Source of the DNA: an uncultured Paraprevotella sp.
Lineage (GTDB): Bacteria > Bacteroidota > Bacteroidia > Bacteroidales > Bacteroidaceae
Direction of reading: 5' to 3'
NCBI GenBank assembly: GCA_900548345.1
Contig: URKA01000001.1
Span: 143,498 to 207,497 of the forward strand
DNA length: 64,000 bases
Below, piece by piece: positions 18,552 to 25,567 of the stretch. The position numbers were made by a program, and so were the translations under genes. The notes beneath the pieces are model-generated. The model saw only the letters and a list, made by a program, of their open reading frames with translations. It was not told where the DNA came from and ran no database searches. How positions within the stretch are numbered: position 1 is the first letter of the stretch; the number at the start of each line of letters is the position of its first letter.

Positions 18552-18625
18552 ATCCTTGGGGCTTTCTTCCGAAAGCGGTGCAAAGATAGGATAAATCTTC
18601 CTATTTTACAAGTTTTCCGCCGGAT

Positions 18626-19918
18626 TTATTTCGCAATCAGCAGGAAATAGTTTTTCTTGCCACGCTGCACAAGCAAGTACTTGCCGTTCAGCAGGTCGGC
18701 ATCGGTTATCATGCGGTCGAACTCCGCGAGTTTCTCTTTGTTCAGCGACACGCCGCCACCTTGTGTCATCTTGCGCATCTCGCCCTTGCTGGGGAAACAC
18801 TGTGTATGTTCGGCCATCAGGTCGACGGCTTTCACACCGCCTTTCAACAGGTCGAGTTCCACTTCAAAACGGGGCACTCCGGCGAACACGTCCAACAGCG
18901 TCTGTTCGTCCAGTCTGGCGAGGCTTTCTTTCGTTGCCTTGCCGAAAAGTATGTTGCTCGCCTCTACGGCTGCGTCGTAATCCTCCTGGCTGTGTACCAT
19001 CACCGTGACTTCCTTGGCCAGTCGTTTCTGCAGTACGCGCTGTCCGGGGTCCTCGTCATGCTGCGCAATCAGCGCGTCTATCTCGTCCTTCTCCAAGATT
19101 GTGAAGATACGGATATAGCGTTTGGCATCCTCGTCCGCCACGTTCAGCCAGAACTGGTAGAATGCGTACGGACTGGTGTATTCGCGGTTCAGCCAGATGT
19201 TGCCTTTCTCCGTCTTGCCGAACTTCGTGCCGTCGGCTTTCGTCACCAACGGACAGGTGAGGGCAAATACCTCTCCGCCGTTGGTGCGGCGTATCAGTTC
19301 GGCCCCGGTAGTGATGTTGCCCCACTGGTCGCTTCCGCCCATCTGGAGCTTGCACCCTCTGTGTTCGTAGAGATACAGGAAGTCATAACCCTGAAGCAAC
19401 TGATAGGTAAATTCGGTAAATGAAAGGCCGTCGCGCGCTTCTCCGTTCAGACGTTTCTGCACGCTGTCTTTCGCCATCATGTAATTGACGGTGATGTGCT
19501 TGCCCACCTCGCGTGCAAAGTCGAGGAATGTGAAGTCCTTCATCCAGTCGTAGTTGTTCACCAGTTCGGCATGGTTCGACGCATCGCTGTCGAAATCCAG
19601 GAAGCGTGCCAGCTGGGCCTTGATGCACTCCACGTTGTGGCGCAGTGTAGCCTCATCAAGCAGGTTCCGCTCCTGACTCTTTCCCGAAGGGTCGCCAATC
19701 ATTCCCGTAGCACCGCCAATCAATGCCAGCGGTTTATGTCCGCAACGCTGGAAATGTTTCAGCATCATCACGCCGCACAAATGACCGATATGCAGGGAGT
19801 CGGCTGTGGGGTCGATGCCCACATAGGCTGTAACCTGCTCTTTTTCGAGCAATTCTTCTGTTCCGGGCATCATGGTATGAATCATGCCTCTCCATTTCAG
19901 TTCTTCTACAAAGTTCAT
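18626..19918 (-). CDS. tyrS: Tyrosyl-tRNA synthetase
   Basis: Class I aminoacyl-tRNA synthetase that charges tRNA-Tyr in the cytoplasm. The start is set at 19918 (MNFVEELKWRGMIHTMMPG), because the typical bacterial N-terminus begins there and the upstream extension is not family-like. The Rossmann fold has the HIGH-type motif DSLHIGHLCG. The tyrosine-binding segment LLQGYDFLYLYEHRGCKLQMGGSDQWGN is covered by positions around 19330-19400. The KMSKS-type loop reads KFGKTEKGNIW. The C-terminal S4 RNA-binding domain ends with LVQRGKKNYFLL. The length of 430 residues is usual. A promoter is visible at 19958-19989. Confidence 0.97.
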   Translation of the reverse strand: MNFVEELKWRGMIHTMMPGTEELLEKEQVTAYVGIDPTADSLHIGHLCGVMMLKHFQRCGHKPLALIGGATGMIGDPSGKSQERNLLDEATLRHNVECIKAQLARFLDFDSDASNHAELVNNYDWMKDFTFLDFAREVGKHITVNYMMAKDSVQKRLNGEARDGLSFTEFTYQLLQGYDFLYLYEHRGCKLQMGGSDQWGNITTGAELIRRTNGGEVFALTCPLVTKADGTKFGKTEKGNIWLNREYTSPYAFYQFWLNVADEDAKRYIRIFTILEKDEIDALIAQHDEDPGQRVLQKRLAKEVTVMVHSQEDYDAAVEASNILFGKATKESLARLDEQTLLDVFAGVPRFEVELDLLKGGVKAVDLMAEHTQCFPSKGEMRKMTQGGGVSLNKEKLAEFDRMITDADLLNGKYLLVQRGKKNYFLLIAK

Positions 19919-19957
19919 CGTATTGAGTTTATTTTGTTTTCTACTTTCCAATGTTTG

Positions 19958-19989
19958 CAAAGGTACGCCCTTTCCATGAGAAATGCAAC
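19958..19989 (-). promoter_or_regulatory. tyrS promoter
   Basis: On the minus strand the -7 box TACCTTTG (19965-19958) fits TAnnTTTG exactly. GTTG (19989-19986) lies 20 bp upstream as a -33 box. Transcription would start near 19951, about 33 nt before the tyrS ATG. Confidence 0.65.
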
Positions 19990-20237
19990 TGTCTTTCTAT
20001 TTTTTAGGAAAGGACGGCGGAAACCTGTTTTACGGTCAGGCATAAATCCTGACAAGGAAACACCCCCTTGTGAGAGCAGCGGATTGCAGACAGGTTCACA
20101 GGAAAATGCCGACCTGTCACCAACACGTTCTTCACCTGTGTCCGACCCGATGCACACAGGTGAAGGATTCAAGATTCAAACAAAGCTGATTTTCAGAGAA
20201 TTGCAAAAGCCTTCATGACACAAACGAGGCTTCTTTG
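19990..20237. repeat. Intergenic spacer with ACCTGTGT inverted repeat
   Basis: I see no supported gene here. An 11-bp perfect inverted repeat TTCACCTGTGT (20131-20141) / ACACAGGTGAA (20154-20164) with a 12-nt loop lies next to GAAAATGCCGACCTGTC (20102-20118). Both words recur, inverted, at 62030-62113 in the MITE-like element, so this is probably a member of a dispersed repeat family. The hairpin lacks a T tract, so a simple terminator is unlikely. Confidence 0.5.
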
Positions 20238-20942
20238 TCACGCAAACAAGGTATCTGTTTTATTTACAGAAGGATGCCGGAACATGTCGTGCAGGTTGCT
20301 GCGGCATTGCAGGCCGAGTTCGGACGGAAGGCAACCGCGAAGCCGTGCCGCCGTATGGTACAGTTCCTCCACGGAACGGGCATCTTCGTCGGTCTCCAAG
20401 AAAAGGCGGACGGACGGGCATTCCGTCAGGCTCCGCGCGTTGAAGCGGAAGCCGAAACTCAGGTAAAAGCCCTTGTCGAGCAACTGACGGGCAAGGGCGG
20501 GCCCTCCGCGGAAGCCGTGTACGATACAAGGCACGGACGGACGGATGTCTTTGTGCACTTCGAGCAGCTCTCCCCAAGCCCTGACACAGTGAATCACCAC
20601 AGGAAGCCCGTATGCGGCGGCCGCTTCCAGCTGACGTACGAAAACTTCCTTCTGAAGCGGGAACGGCGTGCGGCAACATTTGTCGAGTCCGGTTTCTCCC
20701 AAAGCCGCGCAGTGCGGCGAACGCCACAGATGTGAAAGACGGTCGAACGCCGGTCCGCAATCTTCGGGAATATGCCAGGGATGTATGCCGGCCGAAAACC
20801 ATCCGGAGCCGGTGAGTTCATCCTCATCATGAGCGGAGAAAGGGTAAGGCAGGTTGCGTATCACTGTTTCCGAAGGTGAGACGGCCATCCGGTGGGTATG
20901 GAAATTCAGGAAACTGTCCATGGCATTACGGCACGGGGTCAT
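20238..20942 (-). CDS. TatD-family metal-dependent hydrolase
   Basis: Predicted cytoplasmic TatD-like DNase/amidohydrolase of about 230 residues. The metal-binding opening NFHTHR, the AALGETGLDKC segment (metal ligand Glu), VVIHCVRAWGEL, CIVHGFRGG and the late LFLETDED (catalytic Asp region) appear in the family order. Two starts are possible: 20942 (MTPCRNAMDSF), which overlaps the yidD stop by 17 bp, or 20921 (MDSFLNFHTHR). The second puts the HxH motif closest to the usual N-terminus; the longer is annotated here. Bacteroidales TatD proteins are often this short compared with about 260 in E. coli. It is the last gene of the rnpA-yidD cluster. Confidence 0.88.
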   Translation of the reverse strand: MTPCRNAMDSFLNFHTHRMAVSPSETVIRNLPYPFSAHDEDELTGSGWFSAGIHPWHIPEDCGPAFDRLSHLWRSPHCAALGETGLDKCCRTPFPLQKEVFVRQLEAAAAYGLPVVIHCVRAWGELLEVHKDIRPSVPCIVHGFRGGPALARQLLDKGFYLSFGFRFNARSLTECPSVRLFLETDEDARSVEELYHTAARLRGCLPSELGLQCRSNLHDMFRHPSVNKTDTLFA

Positions 20943-21168
20943 ATCCGCTTCCGCCCCACGGATGGCAACGCAGGATGCGGCGCACGGCAAGGTAAAGCCC
21001 CTTGAAAGGACCGTGTTTACGGAGGGCCTCGATGGCATATTGCGAACAGGTGGGGGTAAAACGGCACGAAGGGGGTGTCAGCGGCGAAATGGCCGTACGG
21101 TAAAAACGTATGGGGAGTATCAGCAACGCAGCGAGCAGACGGCAGAAACGGTTCCAGAGTTTATTCAT
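20926..21168 (-). CDS. yidD: Membrane protein insertion efficiency factor YidD
   Basis: Small membrane-associated protein that assists YidC-dependent insertion. The start at 21168 (MNKLWNRFCRLLAALLILP) gives 80 residues. An amphipathic N-terminus is followed by the hallmark SCRFTPTCSQYAIEALRKHG and HPWGGSGYDPVP. The start overlaps the end of rnpA by 8 bp, the normal arrangement for this pair. Confidence 0.95.
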   Translation of the reverse strand: MNKLWNRFCRLLAALLILPIRFYRTAISPLTPPSCRFTPTCSQYAIEALRKHGPFKGLYLAVRRILRCHPWGGSGYDPVP

Positions 21169-21592
21169 GAGGCAATGGTCCCGTGCTGTGAACAACGAAT
21201 CTTTCGGCTATGCGCGTCAGCAGGTGGCGGATACATGCGTCCACCTCGGATGACGTGTGCTCACGGTCGGAAAGCCACAGGAAGGCTACGGCCAAATGTG
21301 TGCCTGACGCCTTGTCCAGGACATCCGTCAGGATATGCTTCTGCCTGCGGTAGGCCTCGCGCATCTGCCGTTTGATACGGTTGCGCCGGACGGCTCTCTT
21401 GAAATGACGCTTCGAGACGGATACGAGCACCTGCACGGCTTCCTTGCCTTCATTTGCGGAAACAGGCATGAAAACCGCGCGTACGGGAAAAGACACCAGC
21501 GATTTGTTGCCGCCGGCGAACAAGGCGTCTGTCAGGCGTTTGCTGCAAAGACGTTCCGATTTGTGAAATGTCGACACATGCTTCTGTTCCAT
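21161..21592 (-). CDS. rnpA: Ribonuclease P protein component
   Basis: Protein subunit of RNase P, which matures tRNA 5' ends. The basic RNR motif is seen as RAVRRNRIKRQMREAYR (near residues 66-82), with the preceding VLVSVSKRHFK forming the central beta sheet. The 143 residues are slightly longer than average because of a central insert and a C-terminal extension. It starts 28 bp after the terminator that follows hemD. Confidence 0.93.
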   Translation of the reverse strand: MEQKHVSTFHKSERLCSKRLTDALFAGGNKSLVSFPVRAVFMPVSANEGKEAVQVLVSVSKRHFKRAVRRNRIKRQMREAYRRQKHILTDVLDKASGTHLAVAFLWLSDREHTSSEVDACIRHLLTRIAERFVVHSTGPLPHE

Positions 21593-21610
21593 GATTCTCT
21601 GTTATGCTCG

Positions 21611-21643
21611 GTAAAAGAAAAAGGGTGCTGCGGAAGCACCCTT
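21611..21643 (-). terminator. Rho-independent terminator after hemD
   Basis: On the minus strand AAGGGTGCT, a TCCGC loop and AGCACCCTT form a perfect 9-bp stem followed by TTTCTTTT. It lies 18 bp after the hemD stop and separates the metK operon from rnpA. Confidence 0.9.
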
Positions 21644-21661
21644 GTATATATCATTCAGGCA

Positions 21662-22405
21662 TCACCCGTTCTGTTTCTTGATGAAATCATCCAATGCTGC
21701 CGTGATGGACGGATACTGCGCCGTAGGAGCTTCCAAGTCCAAACGCAGTCCTGCGTCTTTTACAGCTTTGGATGTAGCCGGCCCGAACGTGCCTATGGCC
21801 ACGTCTTTCTGGGCAAAATCGGGGAAGTTCTTCAACAAAGACTGTATGCCTGAGGGACTGAAAAAAATCAGCATGTCGTAGTCGAAGGCTTCTTCCGGCG
21901 TAAAATCATTGCTTACCGTGCGATACATGACCACCTCTTTGTGTACGAGCTTCTTCGAGTCGAGCAGATTGGCGATTTCGTCATTGTGCACATCGGAAAG
22001 GGGCACGAGGTATTTCTCCGCCTTATGCTTCACCATGGCAGGCAGCAGGTCGTTGATTTTACCGGTGGTTCCGAAGAAAACCTTGCGTTTGCGGTATTGC
22101 ACGTATTTCTGGATATACAGCGCGATGGTTTCGGTGATACAGAAGTATTTCATGTCTTCCGGCACTGTCACGCGCAGTTCCTTGCACAAAAGGAAAAAAT
22201 GGTCGATGGCATTCCGGGATGTAAAGACGATGGCAGTGTAGTCCAAAATGGATACCTTTTGCTGTCGGAACTCTTTCGCCGGCAGTCCCTCGATTTTGAT
22301 GAATGGTCTGAAAACCATCTCCACTCCATATTTAGATGCTATTTCATAATAAGGAGACTTTTCCGAAGAGGGTTGTGGCTGTGAGACCAGAATTTTCTTT
22401 ATCAT
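21662..22405 (-). CDS. hemD: Uroporphyrinogen-III synthase
   Basis: Cytoplasmic enzyme that cyclises hydroxymethylbilane to uroporphyrinogen III. The start at 22405 (MIKKILVSQPQPSSEKSPYY) begins at the first beta strand and lies 14 bp after the DUF4271 gene. Two alpha/beta lobes are visible, with AIVFTSRNAIDHFF and the second-lobe LIFFSPSGIQSLLKNFP. The length of 247 residues is normal. The Bacteroidetes-type sequence differs strongly from proteobacterial HemD, and the pairing with DUF4271 is the usual context. Confidence 0.88.
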   Translation of the reverse strand: MIKKILVSQPQPSSEKSPYYEIASKYGVEMVFRPFIKIEGLPAKEFRQQKVSILDYTAIVFTSRNAIDHFFLLCKELRVTVPEDMKYFCITETIALYIQKYVQYRKRKVFFGTTGKINDLLPAMVKHKAEKYLVPLSDVHNDEIANLLDSKKLVHKEVVMYRTVSNDFTPEEAFDYDMLIFFSPSGIQSLLKNFPDFAQKDVAIGTFGPATSKAVKDAGLRLDLEAPTAQYPSITAALDDFIKKQNG

Positions 22406-22419
22406 AAGTATCAATATTT

Positions 22420-23406
22420 TTACAACAGTGTTTCTATCGTAAGCATCAATGCCTTCCAAAACGCGTAGGCCGGCAATATTTCGAGCGCACAAAAGTACAC
22501 AATTAAATGCAAAAATCCATGATTTTTCGAGAAAAAGATACCAAACGTCTTATAAAGCAACAAAAGTTTCACCATAACGAGCAATATACACAGGCACCAT
22601 GCGACATAAACGGCCGGAATATAGGAATAGACCGTTATCAGGGCAAGGGGAAACAGCAGCAACCCTTCGGCGGCAATGAGGAAAGAATAGGATTTTATCC
22701 ACGACTCCCGTTGTTCTTTGTCAAAAAATATCCAATTCACAAAGGCATAGAGAAGTTGTCTGACACCAAGGAATATCCAACAGCACAGGATGTATATCCC
22801 CAACAGTTGGAAATGGGTTATGCCGACCATGAACAGGTCGACGGAGGAAATCGTGTGGTGGAACGCGAACAGGGCGGCCAGCAATCCTGTATGAAGATAG
22901 AGGAGCAAGGTGTGGCGCATCTCACGTCCGGTGGGCACAGAGAAAGAGTCACGGTGGGTTTGTCCGAAGAAAAAGTCTTGTGTCTGCAGCCGGATGTATT
23001 TCTTGCTACGGGCGAAAATCATCATAATCATGAGAAAACAGCACAACAGGATACCCGTCACGCCGTCATCGTTGCGCAACTGATAGGGCTTGGGCGAGGA
23101 AATCATGCCGGAATAGCGGAAGTCCACTTCAGGATGGTCGTAGGGAGAGCGTGGAAACAAGGTCTCTTCATAGAACATCACCATGGAGTCGCAGGCAGTG
23201 TCTTTATCCGAAGGCACATCCCATCCGGGAAGGTTCAGCGTGTCCGGCCGCTCCGAACGGAACTGTTCCCGCTCCGGCATCTGTGTCTGCATGGCGGATG
23301 CGGCCTCTTCGGGCAGACTGTCGGTGATTCGCGCAGGATGGGATACTTGCGGACGGGTATGTCCTGCGGCGTCCTGCTGCAATACTGTCTGAATACTGTC
23401 TTTCAT
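22420..23406 (-). CDS. DUF4271 membrane protein
   Basis: Integral membrane protein of unknown function that is conserved in Bacteroidetes next to hemD. The first about 120 residues are hydrophilic and low in complexity. Several transmembrane helices follow, including GILLCCFLMIMMIFA, LGIYILCCWIFLGV, LLLFPLALITVY and AVYVAWCLCILLVMVKLLLL. The family signature FFSKNHGFLHLIVYFCALEI is near the C-terminus. It begins 3 bp after the LOG-family gene and precedes hemD by 14 bp, so it belongs to the metK operon. Confidence 0.85.
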   Translation of the reverse strand: MKDSIQTVLQQDAAGHTRPQVSHPARITDSLPEEAASAMQTQMPEREQFRSERPDTLNLPGWDVPSDKDTACDSMVMFYEETLFPRSPYDHPEVDFRYSGMISSPKPYQLRNDDGVTGILLCCFLMIMMIFARSKKYIRLQTQDFFFGQTHRDSFSVPTGREMRHTLLLYLHTGLLAALFAFHHTISSVDLFMVGITHFQLLGIYILCCWIFLGVRQLLYAFVNWIFFDKEQRESWIKSYSFLIAAEGLLLFPLALITVYSYIPAVYVAWCLCILLVMVKLLLLYKTFGIFFSKNHGFLHLIVYFCALEILPAYAFWKALMLTIETLL

Positions 23407-23409
23407 GGG

Positions 23410-23997
23410 TTAAATCGCTGCGAACTTCCTTACGCTCTCATCCCACCGGGGAATGGTATACAACAAATCCACCGCCCCGGATACCGAAGAGGCTGTCTTC
23501 CAGATGTCCAGATGTGACTTTCGCATGAAACGCTCTTCCGCCGCATGAGCCAGCATGCGCAGCAACGGGTCGTAATATCCGCCTGTGTTGAGGATAACAA
23601 CAGGATTGAGGTACAGGCCGAGCTGCTTCCATGTGATGATTTCGAGCAACTCTTCCATCGTGCCGCATCCGCCGGGCAGTGCAATGACCGCATCGGAAAG
23701 GCGCGCCATTGTCTGCTTGCGGGTGTGCATGTCTTCCGTGACAATCAGTTCGGTCAGTCCGTCGTGCTGCCAGCCTTGTTCCACCATGAACCGGGGAATC
23801 ACACCGGTCACTTTCCCACCTGCCGACAGACAGGCATCGGCACATTCGCGCATCAGTCCGAGCGAACCGGCACCGTTGACCAGACGGATTCCGCGGAGAG
23901 CCAACGTACGCCCTAACTCGCGGGCCGCTTCGACATACACGTCCGCCACCCGGGTGCTTGAGGCTGAATATACGCAGACCGACCTGATTTCATTCAT
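23410..23997 (-). CDS. LOG family protein (TIGR00730 type)
   Basis: Rossmann-fold protein of the lysine-decarboxylase-like/cytokinin riboside phosphoribohydrolase family. Family members release free bases from nucleoside 5'-monophosphates. The family motif PGGCGTMEE (near residue 110) and the upstream VNGAGSLGLM and FMVEQGW segments are intact. The 195 residues match the normal size. Its ATG overlaps the metK stop (ATGA), which indicates translational coupling. Confidence 0.92.
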   Translation of the reverse strand: MNEIRSVCVYSASSTRVADVYVEAARELGRTLALRGIRLVNGAGSLGLMRECADACLSAGGKVTGVIPRFMVEQGWQHDGLTELIVTEDMHTRKQTMARLSDAVIALPGGCGTMEELLEIITWKQLGLYLNPVVILNTGGYYDPLLRMLAHAAEERFMRKSHLDIWKTASSVSGAVDLLYTIPRWDESVRKFAAI

Positions 23998-25280
23998 GAC
24001 AGTCCGAAGGCTTTTCTGATTTTATCCACATAGTCCAGTTTCTCCCATGTGAACAGCTCCACTTCAATGGTACGGGCCGGCATATAGCGGCTGTGGAACA
24101 CTTTGATTTTCTTTTCAGGCACACGTCCCATGTGACCATAGGCCGCAGTCTCTTCGTAAATCGGATTACGCAGCTTCAGGCGGTCTTCGATGGCTTTCGG
24201 ACGAAGGTCGAACATCTCGTCGATCTTCCTGGCAATCTCCCCGTCTGTCATGTTTACCCTGCCACGCCCGTAAGTATTTACATAAATGCTTACCGGACGT
24301 GCCACGCCGATGGCATAACTGAGCTGCACCAGCATCTCGTCGGCCACACCAGCCGCCACCATGTTCTTGGCGATATGTCGCGCCGCATAAGCTGCCGAGC
24401 GGTCTACCTTGGAAGGGTCTTTCCCTGAGAAAGCCCCGCCGCCGTGAGCGCCTTTCCCGCCGTAAGTGTCTACAATGATTTTACGGCCTGTCAGTCCGGT
24501 GTCTCCGTGCGGACCTCCTATGACAAACTTCCCGGTGGGGTTCACATGGTACGTGATATGCTCGTCGAACAAGGCCAGTACAGCCGGATCATGCAGTTCG
24601 GCCATTACACGCGGCATCAGTATCTGAATCACATCCTTGCGGATGACAGCCAACATCTGCATGTCGGCCTTCTCCTGGTCGCCGTCGATAGCCTTGATAA
24701 AATCATCATGTTGCGTAGAGACGACAATCGTGTCTACACGGACCGGCTTGCCGTTCTCATCATATTCTATCGTCACCTGGCTTTTGGCGTCCGGACGAAG
24801 ATAAGTCATTTCCTTGCCTTCGCGACGGATGTCGGCCAACACGCGCAGGATTCTGTGGCTGAGGTCAAGCGACAGCGGCATATAATTCTCCGTCTCGTTC
24901 GTGGCATAGCCGAACATCATGCCTTGGTCTCCCGCGCCCTGGTTCATCGGGTCCTCACGTTCCACACCGCGGTTGATGTCCGCACTCTGTTCATGAATGG
25001 CCGAGAACACGCCGCAACTCTCGGCCTCGAACTTGTATTCGGCCTTGGTATAACCGATACGGCGGATGGTACGCCGTGCTATTTCCTGCAGGTCGACATA
25101 AGCCGACGACTTGACCTCTCCGGCCAACACGACTTGTCCTGTAGTCACCAAAGTCTCACATGCCACCTTCGAATCCTTGTCGAAAGCCAGCAACTCATCC
25201 AATACGGCATCCGAAATCTGGTCTGCCACTTTGTCGGGATGCCCTTCGGACACCGACTCAGACGTAAATAAATAACCCAT
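23994..25280 (-). CDS. metK: S-adenosylmethionine synthetase
   Basis: Cytoplasmic enzyme that makes SAM from methionine and ATP. Family motifs are present: FTSESVSEGHPDKVADQISD at the N-terminus, GAGDQGMMFGYA in the ATP loop, GGPHGDTGLTGRKIIVDTYG and GGGAFSGKDPSKVDRSAAY. The 428 residues agree with the longer Bacteroidetes form. It heads the operon metK-LOG-DUF4271-hemD. The leader contains a SAM-II type aptamer, so feedback repression by SAM is expected. Confidence 0.97.
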   Translation of the reverse strand: MGYLFTSESVSEGHPDKVADQISDAVLDELLAFDKDSKVACETLVTTGQVVLAGEVKSSAYVDLQEIARRTIRRIGYTKAEYKFEAESCGVFSAIHEQSADINRGVEREDPMNQGAGDQGMMFGYATNETENYMPLSLDLSHRILRVLADIRREGKEMTYLRPDAKSQVTIEYDENGKPVRVDTIVVSTQHDDFIKAIDGDQEKADMQMLAVIRKDVIQILMPRVMAELHDPAVLALFDEHITYHVNPTGKFVIGGPHGDTGLTGRKIIVDTYGGKGAHGGGAFSGKDPSKVDRSAAYAARHIAKNMVAAGVADEMLVQLSYAIGVARPVSIYVNTYGRGRVNMTDGEIARKIDEMFDLRPKAIEDRLKLRNPIYEETAAYGHMGRVPEKKIKVFHSRYMPARTIEVELFTWEKLDYVDKIRKAFGLS

Positions 25281-25361
25281 TTCTACTTGTTCAATTAAAT
25301 CAATAAATAAATTAAAAACGGGGGGTCATTGGGAAGGAATGCGCTCAGTTTCAAAACTGTA

Positions 25362-25408
25362 TTTAGCATTTTTTACCGTGGTTGCAAGCTGCCCAAATCT
25401 GTCCACAC
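25362..25408 (-). promoter_or_regulatory. SAM-II (SAM-alpha) riboswitch upstream of metK
   Basis: Read on the minus strand, the leader holds the conserved order GTGG ... GATTTG ... CTTGCA ... CCAC ... AAAAAATGCTAAA. GTGG (about 25408-25405) pairs with CCAC to form P1, and the loop carries GATTTG and the TTGCA word. The 3' AAAAAATGCTAAA strand provides the pseudoknot partner. This matches the compact SAM-II aptamer known in front of methionine genes in alphaproteobacteria and Bacteroidetes. It starts within a few nucleotides of the predicted transcription start and lies about 80 nt before the ATG. Confidence 0.8.
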
Positions 25409-25421
25409 AATATTTCGGATG

Positions 25422-25429
25422 CAAAGGTA
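25422..25429 (-). promoter_or_regulatory. metK promoter -7 box
   Basis: TACCTTTG on the minus strand fits TAnnTTTG exactly and sits just upstream of the SAM-II aptamer. No exact TTTG is seen at the -33 position. Confidence 0.6.
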
Positions 25430-25478
25430 ATGAGAAAAAAAGGAAAATAGGGTAAGAAATACAATTATTTTATGGAAA

Positions 25479-25512
25479 GTTGGGATTTGCTTCTGTTTTT
25501 TTATTACTTTTG
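25479..25512 (+). promoter_or_regulatory. Promoter of the GH51-GH43 gene
   Basis: TACTTTTG at 25505-25512 matches the -7 consensus. GTTG at 25479-25482 is 22 bp upstream, and a TTTG at 25486 is only 15 bp away, so the -33 box is uncertain. The start of transcription would be near 25519, about 50 nt before the ATG. Confidence 0.5.
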
Positions 25513-25567
25513 ACAGGAGAATCATCCTGACGTCTCAAGACAAACATTAACCTAAATATCAAATATC

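Noticed and set aside
19915..20172. 85-codon minus-strand frame upstream of tyrS
   Set aside because: It covers the tyrS promoter and an inverted repeat and has no family resemblance.
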